64,000 nt of DNA. Source: an uncultured Clostridia bacterium (GTDB lineage: Bacteria > Bacillota > Clostridia > Christensenellales > Borkfalkiaceae). Location of the stretch: positions 62,001-126,000 of the forward strand of contig CANQMN010000002.1 in NCBI GenBank assembly GCA_947624965.1. The letters run 5' to 3'. The position numbers and the translations under genes are program-made. Within the stretch, counting starts at the first letter, position 1, and every line of letters starts with the position of its first letter. The notes beneath the pieces are model-generated. The model searched no databases and was not told the DNA's origin. It saw only the letters and a list, made by a program, of their open reading frames with translations. Positions 22,169 to 30,920 of this stretch are shown here, piece after piece.

Positions 22169-24340
22169 ATGAAAATCATCAAGAGAAACGGCGCCGAAGT
22201 TGCGTTCGACGTGGCGAAGATCCTCAACGCCATCCGCAAAGCCAACAACGAAGTGAGCGAGGACAACCGCCTCACCGAAGAGCAGATCCAAATTATCGCG
22301 AAGAAGGTGACCGCGCTCTCCGGCGATCTGAACCGCGCCGTGAACGTCGAGGAGATCCAGGACTTCGTAGAGAACCAGATCATGGACCAAAAGGCGTTCG
22401 CCGTTGCCCGCAAGTACATCACGTACCGCTATTCCCGCATGCTCGCCCGCAAGAAGAACACGACGGACGATCAGATCCTCACGCTCATCGAGTGCAACAA
22501 CGAGGAAGTGAAGCAGGAAAATTCCAACAAGAATCCCACCGTGAACTCCGTCCAGCGCGATTATATGGCGGGCGAAGTTTCCAAGGATCTCACGCGCCGC
22601 ATTCTTCTTCCCCGCGAGATCGTGGAGGCGCACGACGAAGGGCTCATCCACTTCCACGACGCCGACTATTTCGCACAGCACATGCACAACTGCGACCTTG
22701 TCAACCTCGAAGACATGCTCCAAAACGGCACGGTCATCTCGGGGACGTTCATCGAGAAGCCGCATTCCTTCTCCACGGCTTGCAACATCGCGACGCAGAT
22801 CATCGCGCAGGTCGCCTCCAACCAGTACGGCGGGCAGAGCATTTCCCTCACCCATTTGGCGCCTTTTGTGGACGTGAGCCGTGCGAAGATCCGCAAGGAA
22901 GTCGCCGCCGAGCTCGCCGAAGTCGGCGTATCCGACGAGGCGCACATCGCGAAGATCGCCGAACAGCGTCTGCGCGAAGAGATCAAGAAGGGGATCCAGA
23001 CCATTCAGTATCAAGTCGTGACCCTTCTCACCACGAACGGGCAGGCGCCATTCGTTACGGTGTTCATGTATCTCGGCGAGGCGCGCAACGAGCAGGAAAA
23101 GAACGACCTTGCCATGATCATCGAAGAGACGCTCAACCAGCGCATCCAGGGCGTGAAGAACGAATCGGGCGTGTGGGTGACGCCCGCGTTCCCCAAGCTC
23201 ATCTATGTGCTCGAAGAGGACAATATCCGCGAGGGCAGCAAATACTGGTATCTCACGGAACTCGCCGCAAAGTGCACGGCGAAGCGCATGGTGCCCGATT
23301 ATATCTCCGAAAAGAAGATGCTCGAATACAAGATCGACAAAAACGGAGAGGGGCATTGCTATACCTGCATGGGCTGCCGCAGTTTTCTCACACCCTATGT
23401 GGATGAAAACGGGAAGCCCAAATATTACGGCAGATTCAACCAAGGCGTCGTTACCATCAACCTTGTGGACGTCGCGCTCTCCTCGGGCGGCGACGTGGAA
23501 AAATTCTGGAACATCTTCGACGAGCGGCTCGAACTGTGCCACCGCGCGCTCATGTACCGGCACGAGCGTCTCAAAGGGACGCTCTCGGACGCCGCGCCCA
23601 TCCTTTGGCAGTACGGCGCGCTCGCGCGGCTCAAAAAGGGCGAGACCATCGATAAACTCCTCTACGGCGGCTATTCGACCATTTCGCTCGGCTATGCGGG
23701 GCTCTACGAATGCACGAAGTACATGACGGGCAAGTCCCACACGGACGCCGAAGCAAAGCCGTTCGCGCTCTCCGTCATGCAGCACATGAACGACAAGTGC
23801 AAGGAATGGAAGGCGAAGCACAATATCGACTTTTCGCTCTACGGCACGCCGCTCGAAAGCACGACGTACAAATTCGCGAAGTGCTTGCAGCAGCGTTTCG
23901 GCATCGTGCCCGGCGTTACGGACAAAAATTATATCACGAACAGCTATCACGTGCACGTTACCGAGCAGATCGACGCCTTCACCAAGCTCAAATTCGAGAG
24001 CGAGTTCCAGCAGCTCTCTCCCGGCGGCGCCATCTCGTATGTGGAAGTGCCCAACATGCAGGATAACATTCCCGCCGTGCTCGCCGTGATGAAGTACATC
24101 TATGAAAACATCATGTACGCCGAGCTCAACACAAAGAGCGACTACTGTCAGGTCTGCGGTTACGACGGGGAGATCGCCATCGTGGAAGAGGACGGGAAAC
24201 TTCTTTGGGAATGCCCGCACTGCCACAACCGCGACCAGAGCAAGATGAACGTCGCGCGCCGCACCTGCGGTTATATCGGAACGCAGTTCTGGAACCAAGG
24301 GCGCACGCAGGAGATCAAGGACAGGGTGCTCCATCTTTGA
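22169..24340 (+). CDS. nrdD: Anaerobic ribonucleoside-triphosphate reductase (glycyl radical)
   Basis: The 723-residue enzyme makes dNTPs without oxygen. An N-terminal ATP-cone (KIIKRNGAEVAFDVAKI, allosteric dATP/ATP site) precedes the barrel. Near the C-terminus, Cys660, Cys663, Cys682 and Cys685 (CQVC and CPHC) form the zinc site, and RRTCGYIGTQF places the glycyl radical at Gly701. AAGGAG lies 6 bases before the ATG. Paired NrdR boxes upstream indicate control by the dATP-sensing repressor NrdR. nrdG follows 39 bases later. Confidence 0.97.
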   Translation: MKIIKRNGAEVAFDVAKILNAIRKANNEVSEDNRLTEEQIQIIAKKVTALSGDLNRAVNVEEIQDFVENQIMDQKAFAVARKYITYRYSRMLARKKNTTDDQILTLIECNNEEVKQENSNKNPTVNSVQRDYMAGEVSKDLTRRILLPREIVEAHDEGLIHFHDADYFAQHMHNCDLVNLEDMLQNGTVISGTFIEKPHSFSTACNIATQIIAQVASNQYGGQSISLTHLAPFVDVSRAKIRKEVAAELAEVGVSDEAHIAKIAEQRLREEIKKGIQTIQYQVVTLLTTNGQAPFVTVFMYLGEARNEQEKNDLAMIIEETLNQRIQGVKNESGVWVTPAFPKLIYVLEEDNIREGSKYWYLTELAAKCTAKRMVPDYISEKKMLEYKIDKNGEGHCYTCMGCRSFLTPYVDENGKPKYYGRFNQGVVTINLVDVALSSGGDVEKFWNIFDERLELCHRALMYRHERLKGTLSDAAPILWQYGALARLKKGETIDKLLYGGYSTISLGYAGLYECTKYMTGKSHTDAEAKPFALSVMQHMNDKCKEWKAKHNIDFSLYGTPLESTTYKFAKCLQQRFGIVPGVTDKNYITNSYHVHVTEQIDAFTKLKFESEFQQLSPGGAISYVEVPNMQDNIPAVLAVMKYIYENIMYAELNTKSDYCQVCGYDGEIAIVEEDGKLLWECPHCHNRDQSKMNVARRTCGYIGTQFWNQGRTQEIKDRVLHL

Positions 24341-24379
24341 GCTTCCCGCAAAGAAACGAGCGGGGCGTTGGAAAGAACG

Positions 24380-24901
24380 ATGAATTATGCCGAGATCAAG
24401 TACTACGACATTGCGAACGGAGAGGGAGTAAGAGTTTCCCTCTTCGTTTCGGGTTGTAGAAGACATTGCAAAAACTGTTTCAATAAGATCGCGTGGGATT
24501 TCTCCTACGGACATCCGTTTACGGAAGAGGTGCAGGCGCATATTCTGTCCGCGTTGGAGCCCTACTATATTGCGGGGCTCTCCCTTCTCGGAGGGGATCC
24601 CTTCGAGCCGGAGAACCAAACGGCGCTGTTGCCCTTCGTGCGGGAAGTCAAGCGGCGCTTTCCCGAAAAGAAAATTTGGTGCTATACGGGGTACACCTTT
24701 GAAAACGGATCGCTCAAAGAGCGGGAAGCGGTAACGCCCGTAACGCGGGAACTCATTTCCCTCATCGACGTTTTAGTGGACGGACCGTTCGTCGAGGAGC
24801 TCAAAGATATCCGTCTCAAATTCCGCGGGTCCTCCAACCAACGCGTGCTGGACGTCCGCCGCACGCTGGAAAGCGGCGAACCCGTTTTATATCTTCGCTA
24901 A
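24380..24901 (+). CDS. nrdG: Anaerobic ribonucleotide reductase activating enzyme
   Basis: The 173-residue radical SAM enzyme installs the glycyl radical on NrdD. The [4Fe-4S] ligands are Cys26, Cys30 and Cys33 in SGCRRHCKNCFN (CX3CX2C). GLSLLGGDPF is the SAM-binding GGE-like segment, and IWCYTGYTFE is typical of NrdG. ATG 24380 follows GGAAAG; an in-frame TTG 12 bases earlier is less likely. Same operon as nrdD. Confidence 0.95.
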   Translation: MNYAEIKYYDIANGEGVRVSLFVSGCRRHCKNCFNKIAWDFSYGHPFTEEVQAHILSALEPYYIAGLSLLGGDPFEPENQTALLPFVREVKRRFPEKKIWCYTGYTFENGSLKEREAVTPVTRELISLIDVLVDGPFVEELKDIRLKFRGSSNQRVLDVRRTLESGEPVLYLR

Positions 24902-24913
24902 AAGAGGTGTTTT

Positions 24914-26140
24914 ATGAATAAATTACAGTTGAAAAGATATGCTAAACTGCTCGCGAAAGTGGGCGTCGGCGTAAAGAAGGGACAGTGGGTCGTCGTGCAG
25001 GCGGAGTTGGACCAGCCCGAATTTGTCGAAATGTGCGTGGAGGAGCTCTACCGCGCGGGGGCGGGAAAGGTTACCGTCGAATGGGCGCATCAGCCGCTCG
25101 CCCAACTGCACTACAAATATCAGAGCACGGAGTCGCTCTCGGAGACCGCAAAGTGGGAGATCGAAAAACTCGAACTCCGTAAAAAAGAGCTTCCCGCCAT
25201 GCTCTATCTCGATTCCGAGGACCCCGACGGACTCAAAGGCATCGATCAGGATAAATTTACGGCGGTGCGCATGGCGCGCACGAAGGTCTCCAAGCCGTAC
25301 CGTGACGCGATGGAAAACCGCTATCAATGGTGCATCGCGGCAGTTCCGGGGAAGGCATGGGCGAAGAAAGTGTTCCCGGGGCTCATGGTAAACGCCGCGG
25401 TGGAGAAGCTGTGGGAGGCGATCTTGAAGGCGTCCCGCGCGGACGGACCCGATCCCGTGCGCGAGTGGGCGCGCCACAACGACGAGATCGCCGCGCGGTG
25501 CGACCGCCTCAACCAGATGGGGCTCACGGCGCTCGAATACCATTCCTCCAACGGGACCGATCTGCGCGTCGGGCTCATGGAGAATTCCCTGTTTTTGGGC
25601 GGGGGCGAGGAGGACCTCTCGGGCAGATATTTCAATCCCAACATCCCCACGGAGGAGATCTTCATCACCCCGAAGGCAGGCGAGGCGGAAGGCGTCGTAT
25701 ATTCGACCAAGCCGCTCTCCTATCAAGGCGAACTCATCGAGGACTTCTCCATTCGCTTCGAGGGCGGGAAGGTCGTCGAAGTGAAAGCGAAGAAAAACGT
25801 TGCGCTGCTCGAAAAGATGATCGCGATGGACGAGGGCGCGAAGATGCTGGGCGAATGCGCGCTCATCGCGTACGATTCTCCCATCAACAATTCGGGCATC
25901 CTCTTCTATAATACGCTCTTCGACGAGAACGCGAGTTGCCACCTCGCGCTCGGCAGAGGATTTTCCAATTGCGTGCGCGGCTACGAGAACATGTCGGACG
26001 AGGCGTTGAAGGAGAAGGGCGTGAACGACAGTATGATCCACGTCGATTTCATGATCGGCGCAAAGGACACCGAGATCGTCGGGATCGCCAAGAACGGCGC
26101 GCGCGTGCAGATCTTCAAAAACGGCAATTGGGCGTTTTGA
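24914..26140 (+). CDS. M29-family metallo-aminopeptidase (AmpS/PepS type)
   Basis: This cytoplasmic aminopeptidase of 408 residues belongs to the thermophilic aminopeptidase family M29. It starts LQLKRYAKLLAKVGVGVKKG and has the family regions GTDLRVGLM, PTEEIFITPKAGEAEGVVY (first metal ligands), ENASCHLALGRGF and NDSMIHVDFMIG (last ligands). AGAGGTG lies 7 bases before the ATG. It follows nrdG by only 12 bases and may be co-transcribed. No signal peptide is visible. Confidence 0.92.
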   Translation: MNKLQLKRYAKLLAKVGVGVKKGQWVVVQAELDQPEFVEMCVEELYRAGAGKVTVEWAHQPLAQLHYKYQSTESLSETAKWEIEKLELRKKELPAMLYLDSEDPDGLKGIDQDKFTAVRMARTKVSKPYRDAMENRYQWCIAAVPGKAWAKKVFPGLMVNAAVEKLWEAILKASRADGPDPVREWARHNDEIAARCDRLNQMGLTALEYHSSNGTDLRVGLMENSLFLGGGEEDLSGRYFNPNIPTEEIFITPKAGEAEGVVYSTKPLSYQGELIEDFSIRFEGGKVVEVKAKKNVALLEKMIAMDEGAKMLGECALIAYDSPINNSGILFYNTLFDENASCHLALGRGFSNCVRGYENMSDEALKEKGVNDSMIHVDFMIGAKDTEIVGIAKNGARVQIFKNGNWAF

Positions 26141-26181
26141 CGGAAGGTTTTACGGGTATATAACAGGAAAAGAGGTTTTTT

Positions 26182-27246
26182 ATGATACAAATCGATATTT
26201 TTTCCGGATTTTTGGGCGCGGGTAAGACGACGCTCATCAAGAAACTCATCAAGGAAGCGTATGCGGGCGAAAAAGTCGTCCTCATCGAAAACGAATTCGG
26301 CGAGATCGGCGTGGACGGCGGCTTTTTGCAGGACGCGGGGATCGAGATCACGGAGATGAATTCCGGCTGTATCTGCTGTTCCCTCGTGGGGGACTTTTCC
26401 AAGGCGCTCAAAGAGGTCGCCGCAAAGTTCTCGCCGGACCGCATCGTCATCGAACCTTCCGGGGTGGGGAAGCTGTCCGACGTCATCAAGGCGGTGCGAC
26501 GCGCCGACGTTGCGGGTAGCGAACTGCACGCGTTCTGCACGGTGGTGGACGCCAAGAAGTGCAAACTCTATCTGAAAAATTTCGGCGAATTTTTCCTCGA
26601 CCAAGTGGAAAACGCGAGTTGCATCGTGCTCTCCCACACCGCGGGCGCAGAGGCAAAGACGGCGGAAGCCGTCGAACTTCTCCGCGCGCACACGGATACG
26701 ACGATCGTAACGACGGAGTGGGACAAGCTGACGGGGGCGGAACTTCTCGCCGCGATCGGGCGCAAGGACACCCTGCGGGCGGAGCTCGAACGCCTCGCCG
26801 CGGAGGAGCACGAACATCATCACGGCGATGACGACGATGACGACGACGAGGAAGAAGAAGAGTATCATCACCATCACCACCATGCGGACGGCGAGGAGTG
26901 CGACGATCCAGATTGCGAATGCCACCATCATCACGACGGCGAGCACGGTCATCATCACGAGGGACACCACCACGCCGACGAGGTGTTCGAGAGCTGGGGC
27001 GCGGAGACGGCGAAGAAGTTCACGAAAGAGGAGATCGCGCACGCGCTTGCGCGGCTCGATTCGGGCGAATACGGACAGATCTTGCGCGCGAAGGGCATCG
27101 TCGACGGCGGAGACGTATGGTATCACTTCGACTATGTTCCGGGCGAAGCGGACGTCCGCACGGGCGCGCCCTGCGTAACGGGCAGGCTGTGCGTCATCGG
27201 GTGCAAGCCGGACGAGCAAAAATTAAAGGAACTGTTTTTGGGGTAA
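26182..27246 (+). CDS. COG0523/CobW-family GTPase with His/Asp-rich metal loop
   Basis: A 354-residue G3E-family P-loop GTPase: Walker A GFLGAGKTT (about residues 9-17), ENEFGEIGVDG switch, the metal-binding GCICC (CXCC) motif near 70 and SHTAG/TTEWDKL near the NKXD position. Residues about 208-270 are an extreme low-complexity insert with runs of Asp, Glu and His interleaved with CDDPDCECHHHH. The CobW C-terminal domain follows. COG0523 proteins deliver or sense Zn, Co or Ni; the insert suggests a metal reservoir (inference). AGAGG precedes the ATG. The next gene, 3 bases away, is a second member. Confidence 0.9.
   Translation: MIQIDIFSGFLGAGKTTLIKKLIKEAYAGEKVVLIENEFGEIGVDGGFLQDAGIEITEMNSGCICCSLVGDFSKALKEVAAKFSPDRIVIEPSGVGKLSDVIKAVRRADVAGSELHAFCTVVDAKKCKLYLKNFGEFFLDQVENASCIVLSHTAGAEAKTAEAVELLRAHTDTTIVTTEWDKLTGAELLAAIGRKDTLRAELERLAAEEHEHHHGDDDDDDDEEEEEYHHHHHHADGEECDDPDCECHHHHDGEHGHHHEGHHHADEVFESWGAETAKKFTKEEIAHALARLDSGEYGQILRAKGIVDGGDVWYHFDYVPGEADVRTGAPCVTGRLCVIGCKPDEQKLKELFLG
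26809..26985 (+). repeat. Low-complexity Asp/Glu/His codon repeat inside the CobW-family gene
   Basis: GAT/GAC, GAA/GAG and CAT/CAC triplets dominate here and encode acidic runs and stretches of three to six His. Such triplet tracts can vary in length between strains. Confidence 0.8.
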
Positions 27247-27249
27247 GGC

Positions 27250-28194
27250 ATGGTAAAGGAGATCCCGGTCTACCTGTTTTTGGGCTTTCTCGACGCGGGA
27301 AAGACAAAATTCATACAAGAGACTTTCGAGGACGAGCGGTTCGATTCGGGGGAGCGGACGCTTCTCATTGTCTGTGAAGAAGGCGAGGAAGAGTATGTTC
27401 CCGCCCGCTTTGCCGTTCGGAAGTTTTCGATAGAAAAGGTAGAGGAAGAGGACTTTACGGTAGAAAATCTGACGAGGCTGTGCAGGGCGTTCCGCGCCGA
27501 GCGCGTCGTGCTCGAATACAACGGCATGCGCACGATGCAGGAACTGTTCGACGCCATGCCGGACGGTTGGGCGATCGCGCAGGTGATGACGTTCTTCGAC
27601 GCTACGACCTTCTTCTCCTACAACAAGAACATGCGCCAACTCGTATACGACAAGATGCAGTATGCCGATATGGTGGTGTTCAACCGTTTCAAGGGCGAAT
27701 ATTCCAAAGAGGAGTTCCATAAAGTGGTCCGCGCCGTCTCGCGCCGCCCGGGGATCGTTTACGAATATTTGGGCGGAAGGGCGGAATACGATGAGATCGA
27801 GGATCCGTTGCCCTTCGATCTCGATGCGAAGATCGTCGAGATACAGGACAAGGATTTTGCCTTTTTCTATCGCGATCTCACCGAGGACATGGAAAAATAC
27901 AGGGGGAAGGTCGTCCGCTTCAAAGGGCTCGTTGCAGTGGATAAAAAGATGAAGGCGGGGACGATCGTCGTCGGCAGGCATATCATGACGTGTTGTGAAG
28001 CGGATATCACGTACAGCGGTCTCGTCTGTCTGCACGCCTCCGCGTTGCCCTTAAAAACGAGGGACTGGGTCACGGTTACCGCCCGCATCGATATCGCCTA
28101 TCACGATATCTACGGGACGGAGGGTCCTGTTCTCAAAGCGTCCGCGCTCGATTACAGCGCGCCGCCCGAGCAGGAACTTGCAACATTTTTCTGA
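27250..28194 (+). CDS. CobW-like GTPase fused to a DUF1980/TIGR03943-like C-terminal domain
   Basis: The 314-residue protein keeps a Walker A loop (GFLDAGKTK, residues about 11-19) but lacks the GCICC metal motif of its neighbour. From about residue 190 it turns into a beta-rich domain with VVRFKGLVA, GRHIMTCCEADI and WVTVTARIDIAY. This resembles the DUF1980 domain (TIGR03943 family) that accompanies DUF318 permeases. It is tightly coupled (3 bases) to the first COG0523 GTPase, so the two probably act together in metal handling. The reaction is unknown. Confidence 0.75.
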   Translation: MVKEIPVYLFLGFLDAGKTKFIQETFEDERFDSGERTLLIVCEEGEEEYVPARFAVRKFSIEKVEEEDFTVENLTRLCRAFRAERVVLEYNGMRTMQELFDAMPDGWAIAQVMTFFDATTFFSYNKNMRQLVYDKMQYADMVVFNRFKGEYSKEEFHKVVRAVSRRPGIVYEYLGGRAEYDEIEDPLPFDLDAKIVEIQDKDFAFFYRDLTEDMEKYRGKVVRFKGLVAVDKKMKAGTIVVGRHIMTCCEADITYSGLVCLHASALPLKTRDWVTVTARIDIAYHDIYGTEGPVLKASALDYSAPPEQELATFF

Positions 28195-28209
28195 TGGGGA
28201 GGAACGGAT

Positions 28210-28689
28210 ATGAAAAAGTTGGTCGTCTATTATTCCGTCGGAGGAAACACGCGCGCCGTCGCGCGGCGAGTCGCGCAGAAATTGCGCGCGGACATCACCG
28301 AAATCAATACCGTGAAGGAGTACCCCGACGATTACGACGTTCTCGTCGGGCTCGGAAAGCGGGAAGTGGAGAGCGGGTACATTCCGCAGATCCAGCCGCT
28401 CGGCATCGATCTCGCGCAGTACGACGTCATCGTATTGGGCACGCCCGTCTGGTGGTATACATACGCGCCCGCGGTCAAGACCTTTCTCATGCAGAACAGC
28501 GCGGCGTTGAAGGGGAAGAGGGTCTATCCCTTTGCGACGAACGGCGGTTGGCTCGGTCATACGCCGAGCGACATGAAGCGCGCCCTGCGCGGAAGCGTCG
28601 CCGCGCCGCTCTTCTCCGTAAAGTTCGATGAAAAGGAGCAGGTAACGCCTCGGATCGCCGTGGACGAGTGGATCGCCGAAATCAAATAA
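28210..28689 (+). CDS. Flavodoxin
   Basis: This 159-residue protein has the FMN phosphate loop VVYYSVGGNTRAVA at the N-terminus, the GTPVWWYTYAPAVKTFL segment near 77 and PFATNGGW near 115, all typical of short flavodoxin-like proteins. It probably carries electrons at low potential in place of ferredoxin, or acts as an FMN-dependent reductase. GGGGAGG precedes the ATG. It follows the CobW pair by 15 bases and is closed by a small terminator. Confidence 0.9.
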   Translation: MKKLVVYYSVGGNTRAVARRVAQKLRADITEINTVKEYPDDYDVLVGLGKREVESGYIPQIQPLGIDLAQYDVIVLGTPVWWYTYAPAVKTFLMQNSAALKGKRVYPFATNGGWLGHTPSDMKRALRGSVAAPLFSVKFDEKEQVTPRIAVDEWIAEIK

Positions 28690-28694
28690 AAGAT

Positions 28695-28717
28695 GCCCGC
28701 CGAACGCGGGTTTCTTT
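28695..28717 (+). terminator. Terminator after flavodoxin
   Basis: Short hairpin CCCGC-CGAAC-GCGGG (28696-28710) followed by TTTCTTT. It is directly followed by dispersed repeat copy 3. Confidence 0.6.
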
Positions 28718-28737
28718 GTATTTTTGAAGTTTTGCAA

Positions 28738-28756
28738 AGTATTATGTCTGACATAA
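28738..28756 (+). repeat. Dispersed repeat copy 3, containing a start codon
   Basis: AGTATTATGTCTGACATAA (two mismatches to the core). It supplies the ATG and first residues (MSDI) of the following methyltransferase and lies where a ribosome binding site would be expected. The bases before it read in frame as EVLQS, like the copies inside spoIIIAE and dxs. Confidence 0.85.
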
Positions 28757-29643
28757 ACACGACAAACGAACTACCGCCGTTTCTATTTCGGCGGCTTTGC
28801 TCGCATTACGGGGAGGCGTGCGCGCGGGCGATCGCGGCGGGAAGCAGCGGGAAAAAAGCGGTTACGCTCCGCGTCAACTCCCTGAAATGCCGCCGAGAAG
28901 AGGCGCAGGAGACCCTTTCCCGCATGCGGATAGAATGGGAGGAAGTCCCGTGGTATCGCGACGCGCTCGTTTTGCCGCACGCCCGCGAGCGCGAACTCGA
29001 AGAGACCGAGCTCTACCGCGCGGGAAAGATCTATCTGCAAAGCCTATCCTCCATGCTTCCGCCGCTCTTTTTAGGCGCGGAGGCAGGGGAAGAAATCTTG
29101 GATATGACGGCCGCCCCGGGCGGAAAGACCACGCAGCTCTATTGTCTCTCGGGCGGACTTGCGCACATCACCGCGTGCGAGAAGGACGCGGCACGCTTTG
29201 CGCGGCTCAAATATAATCTCGCGCGGCAGGGGGCGACGCGCGTCAACGCGATGTGCGCGGACGCGCTGCGGTTGGACGAATTTTTGCGCTTCGACAAAAT
29301 TCTGCTCGATGCCCCGTGCAGCGGGAGCGGAACGCTGGACACCCGTTGCGAGAGCAAAATATCCGAGCGGCTCGTCGAAAACAGCGCCGTCTTGCAGAAG
29401 AAACTGCTCTCCAAGGCGCTGCGGCTCCTGAAAAAGGGCGGGACGCTCGTCTATTCCACCTGTTCCGTTCTCCCGCAGGAGAACGAAGAGGTCGTCGCGC
29501 AGGCAGAGCGGGAAGGGGGCGAGCTCGTTCCCGTGCAGGCGTTTCCCGCGTTGCCGCTTTTGCCGAGCGCGGCGGGAACGGTATGCGTATGCCCCACGCC
29601 GCGCTATGAGGGATTTTTCCTTGCAAAGATCGTAAAGCATTGA
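28744..29643 (+). CDS. RsmB/RsmF-type rRNA cytosine-C5 methyltransferase
   Basis: This protein of about 299 residues has the NOL1/NOP2/Sun fold: a short N-terminal domain, the SAM motif ILDMTAAPGGKTTQLY (about 115-130), LLDAPCSGSGTLD with the first catalytic Cys near 194 and VYSTCSVLPQENEE with the second near 237. Such enzymes make m5C in 16S or 23S rRNA using SAM. It is shorter than full RsmF and lacks a PUA-type C-terminus. The start lies inside dispersed repeat copy 3 and has no SD; an ATG at 28693 in the same frame also lacks one. A promoter-like TTGTAT-18-TATTAT overlaps the ATG. Confidence 0.85.
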   Translation: MSDINTTNELPPFLFRRLCSHYGEACARAIAAGSSGKKAVTLRVNSLKCRREEAQETLSRMRIEWEEVPWYRDALVLPHARERELEETELYRAGKIYLQSLSSMLPPLFLGAEAGEEILDMTAAPGGKTTQLYCLSGGLAHITACEKDAARFARLKYNLARQGATRVNAMCADALRLDEFLRFDKILLDAPCSGSGTLDTRCESKISERLVENSAVLQKKLLSKALRLLKKGGTLVYSTCSVLPQENEEVVAQAEREGGELVPVQAFPALPLLPSAAGTVCVCPTPRYEGFFLAKIVKH

Positions 29644-29707
29644 CCGCATGAAGATCGGCGCGCTTTCTCGTGCGGAACGATATTCGGAGAAAAGAGGAGG
29701 ACAAGGC

Positions 29708-30814
29708 ATGTATTTTGAGAACGTGAAGAAAAATTTCGGCTTCGGCTGTATGCGGCTCCCCATGAAGGGCGGGAAAGTGGACCTTGCGCAGTTTTCGGAG
29801 ATGGCGGATCTCTTCTTCGACGCGGGCTTCAACTATTTCGATACCGCGCACGGCTATCTCGGCGGGAAGAGCGAGACGGCGATCCGCGACTGCGTCGTCG
29901 CGCGCCATCCCCGCGAAAGTTTTATCCTCACGGATAAGCTCACCGAGAATTTTTTCCGCAGGGAGGAGGATATCCGCCCCTTCTTCGAGAAACAGTTGGA
30001 GGCGTGCGGCGTAGACTATTTCGATTTTTATCTCATGCACGCACAGAATGCGGGAAACTTCCCCAAATACGTCCGTTGCCGCGCCTATGAGACCGCGTTC
30101 GCGCTCAAAGAAGAGGGGAAGATCCGCCACGTCGGCATCTCTTTCCACGACAAAGCGAGCGTGCTCGACGAGATCCTCACGAAATATCCGCAGATCGAAG
30201 TCGTCCAGATCCAGTTCAACTATGCCGATTTCGAGGACAGCGGCGTGCAGTCGCGGCTGTGCTACGAGACCTGCCGCAGGCACGGGAAACCCGTTATCGT
30301 CATGGAGCCCGTCAAGGGCGGGACGCTCGTCTCTCTTCCCGCGGACGCCGATAAAATTTTCAGGGAACTGGGCGGAGGAAGCAACGCGAGCTATGCGCTC
30401 CGCTTCGCCGCGGGTTTCGAGGGCATATTCATGGTGCTTTCGGGCATGAGCGATCTCGCGCAGATGCGCGAAAATACGGGATTTATGGCGGAATTCAAGC
30501 CGCTCGACGAACGGGAGCAAGCGGCGGTCCTGCGCGTCCGCGCCGCGCTTTCACGGCGCGATTTCATTCCGTGCACGTCCTGTCGGTATTGCACGGACGG
30601 CTGTCCCCGCAAGATCTCCATTCCCGATCTCTTTTCCTGCATGAACCAAAAAAAGCTGTACGGCGATTGGAACAGCGACGTGTACTACGGGACCTATACG
30701 AAAAACGGCGGGAAGGCGTCCGATTGCATCCGCTGCGGCAAGTGCGAACAGGTCTGCCCGCAACATCTCGAAATCAGGAAACTCTTGGCAAAGGTCGCCA
30801 AACAATTTGAATGA
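29708..30814 (+). CDS. Aldo/keto reductase with C-terminal ferredoxin domain
   Basis: A 368-residue two-domain protein. The N-terminal 280 or so residues form an aldo/keto reductase barrel (FGFGCMRLPM, GFNYFDTAHGYLGGKSE with the catalytic Asp and Tyr, the DFYLMHAQN region and GKIRHVGISFHD). The C-terminus carries two Cys clusters, CTSCRYCTDGCP and CIRCGKCEQVCP, predicted to bind two [4Fe-4S] clusters. Such fusions are frequent in anaerobes; the substrate is not known. AGAGGAGG precedes ATG 29708. A double terminator follows. Confidence 0.9.
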   Translation: MYFENVKKNFGFGCMRLPMKGGKVDLAQFSEMADLFFDAGFNYFDTAHGYLGGKSETAIRDCVVARHPRESFILTDKLTENFFRREEDIRPFFEKQLEACGVDYFDFYLMHAQNAGNFPKYVRCRAYETAFALKEEGKIRHVGISFHDKASVLDEILTKYPQIEVVQIQFNYADFEDSGVQSRLCYETCRRHGKPVIVMEPVKGGTLVSLPADADKIFRELGGGSNASYALRFAAGFEGIFMVLSGMSDLAQMRENTGFMAEFKPLDEREQAAVLRVRAALSRRDFIPCTSCRYCTDGCPRKISIPDLFSCMNQKKLYGDWNSDVYYGTYTKNGGKASDCIRCGKCEQVCPQHLEIRKLLAKVAKQFE

Positions 30815-30851
30815 GAGGGGAGAAAGAAAACATCGCGGAAAAAGCCGCACG

Positions 30852-30920
30852 GCGGCGCGCTTCGGGCGCGCCGCGCGCTCGGCAGAAAAAAAGATCCCGC
30901 TTGACGGCGGGACCTTTTTT
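30852..30920. terminator. Bidirectional terminator region
   Basis: Two hairpins: GCGGCGCGC-TTCGG-GCGCGCCGC (30852-30874) and GATCCCGC/GCGGGACC (30893-30914) with six T on the + side and seven A on the left, so it can also end the minus-strand DUF1848 transcript. Confidence 0.75.

Noticed and set aside
28693-28743. N-terminal extension of the RsmB/RsmF-type gene starting at ATG 28693
   Set aside because: The extension runs through the flavodoxin terminator hairpin and has no SD; it is kept only as an alternative because the repeat is read in the same frame.
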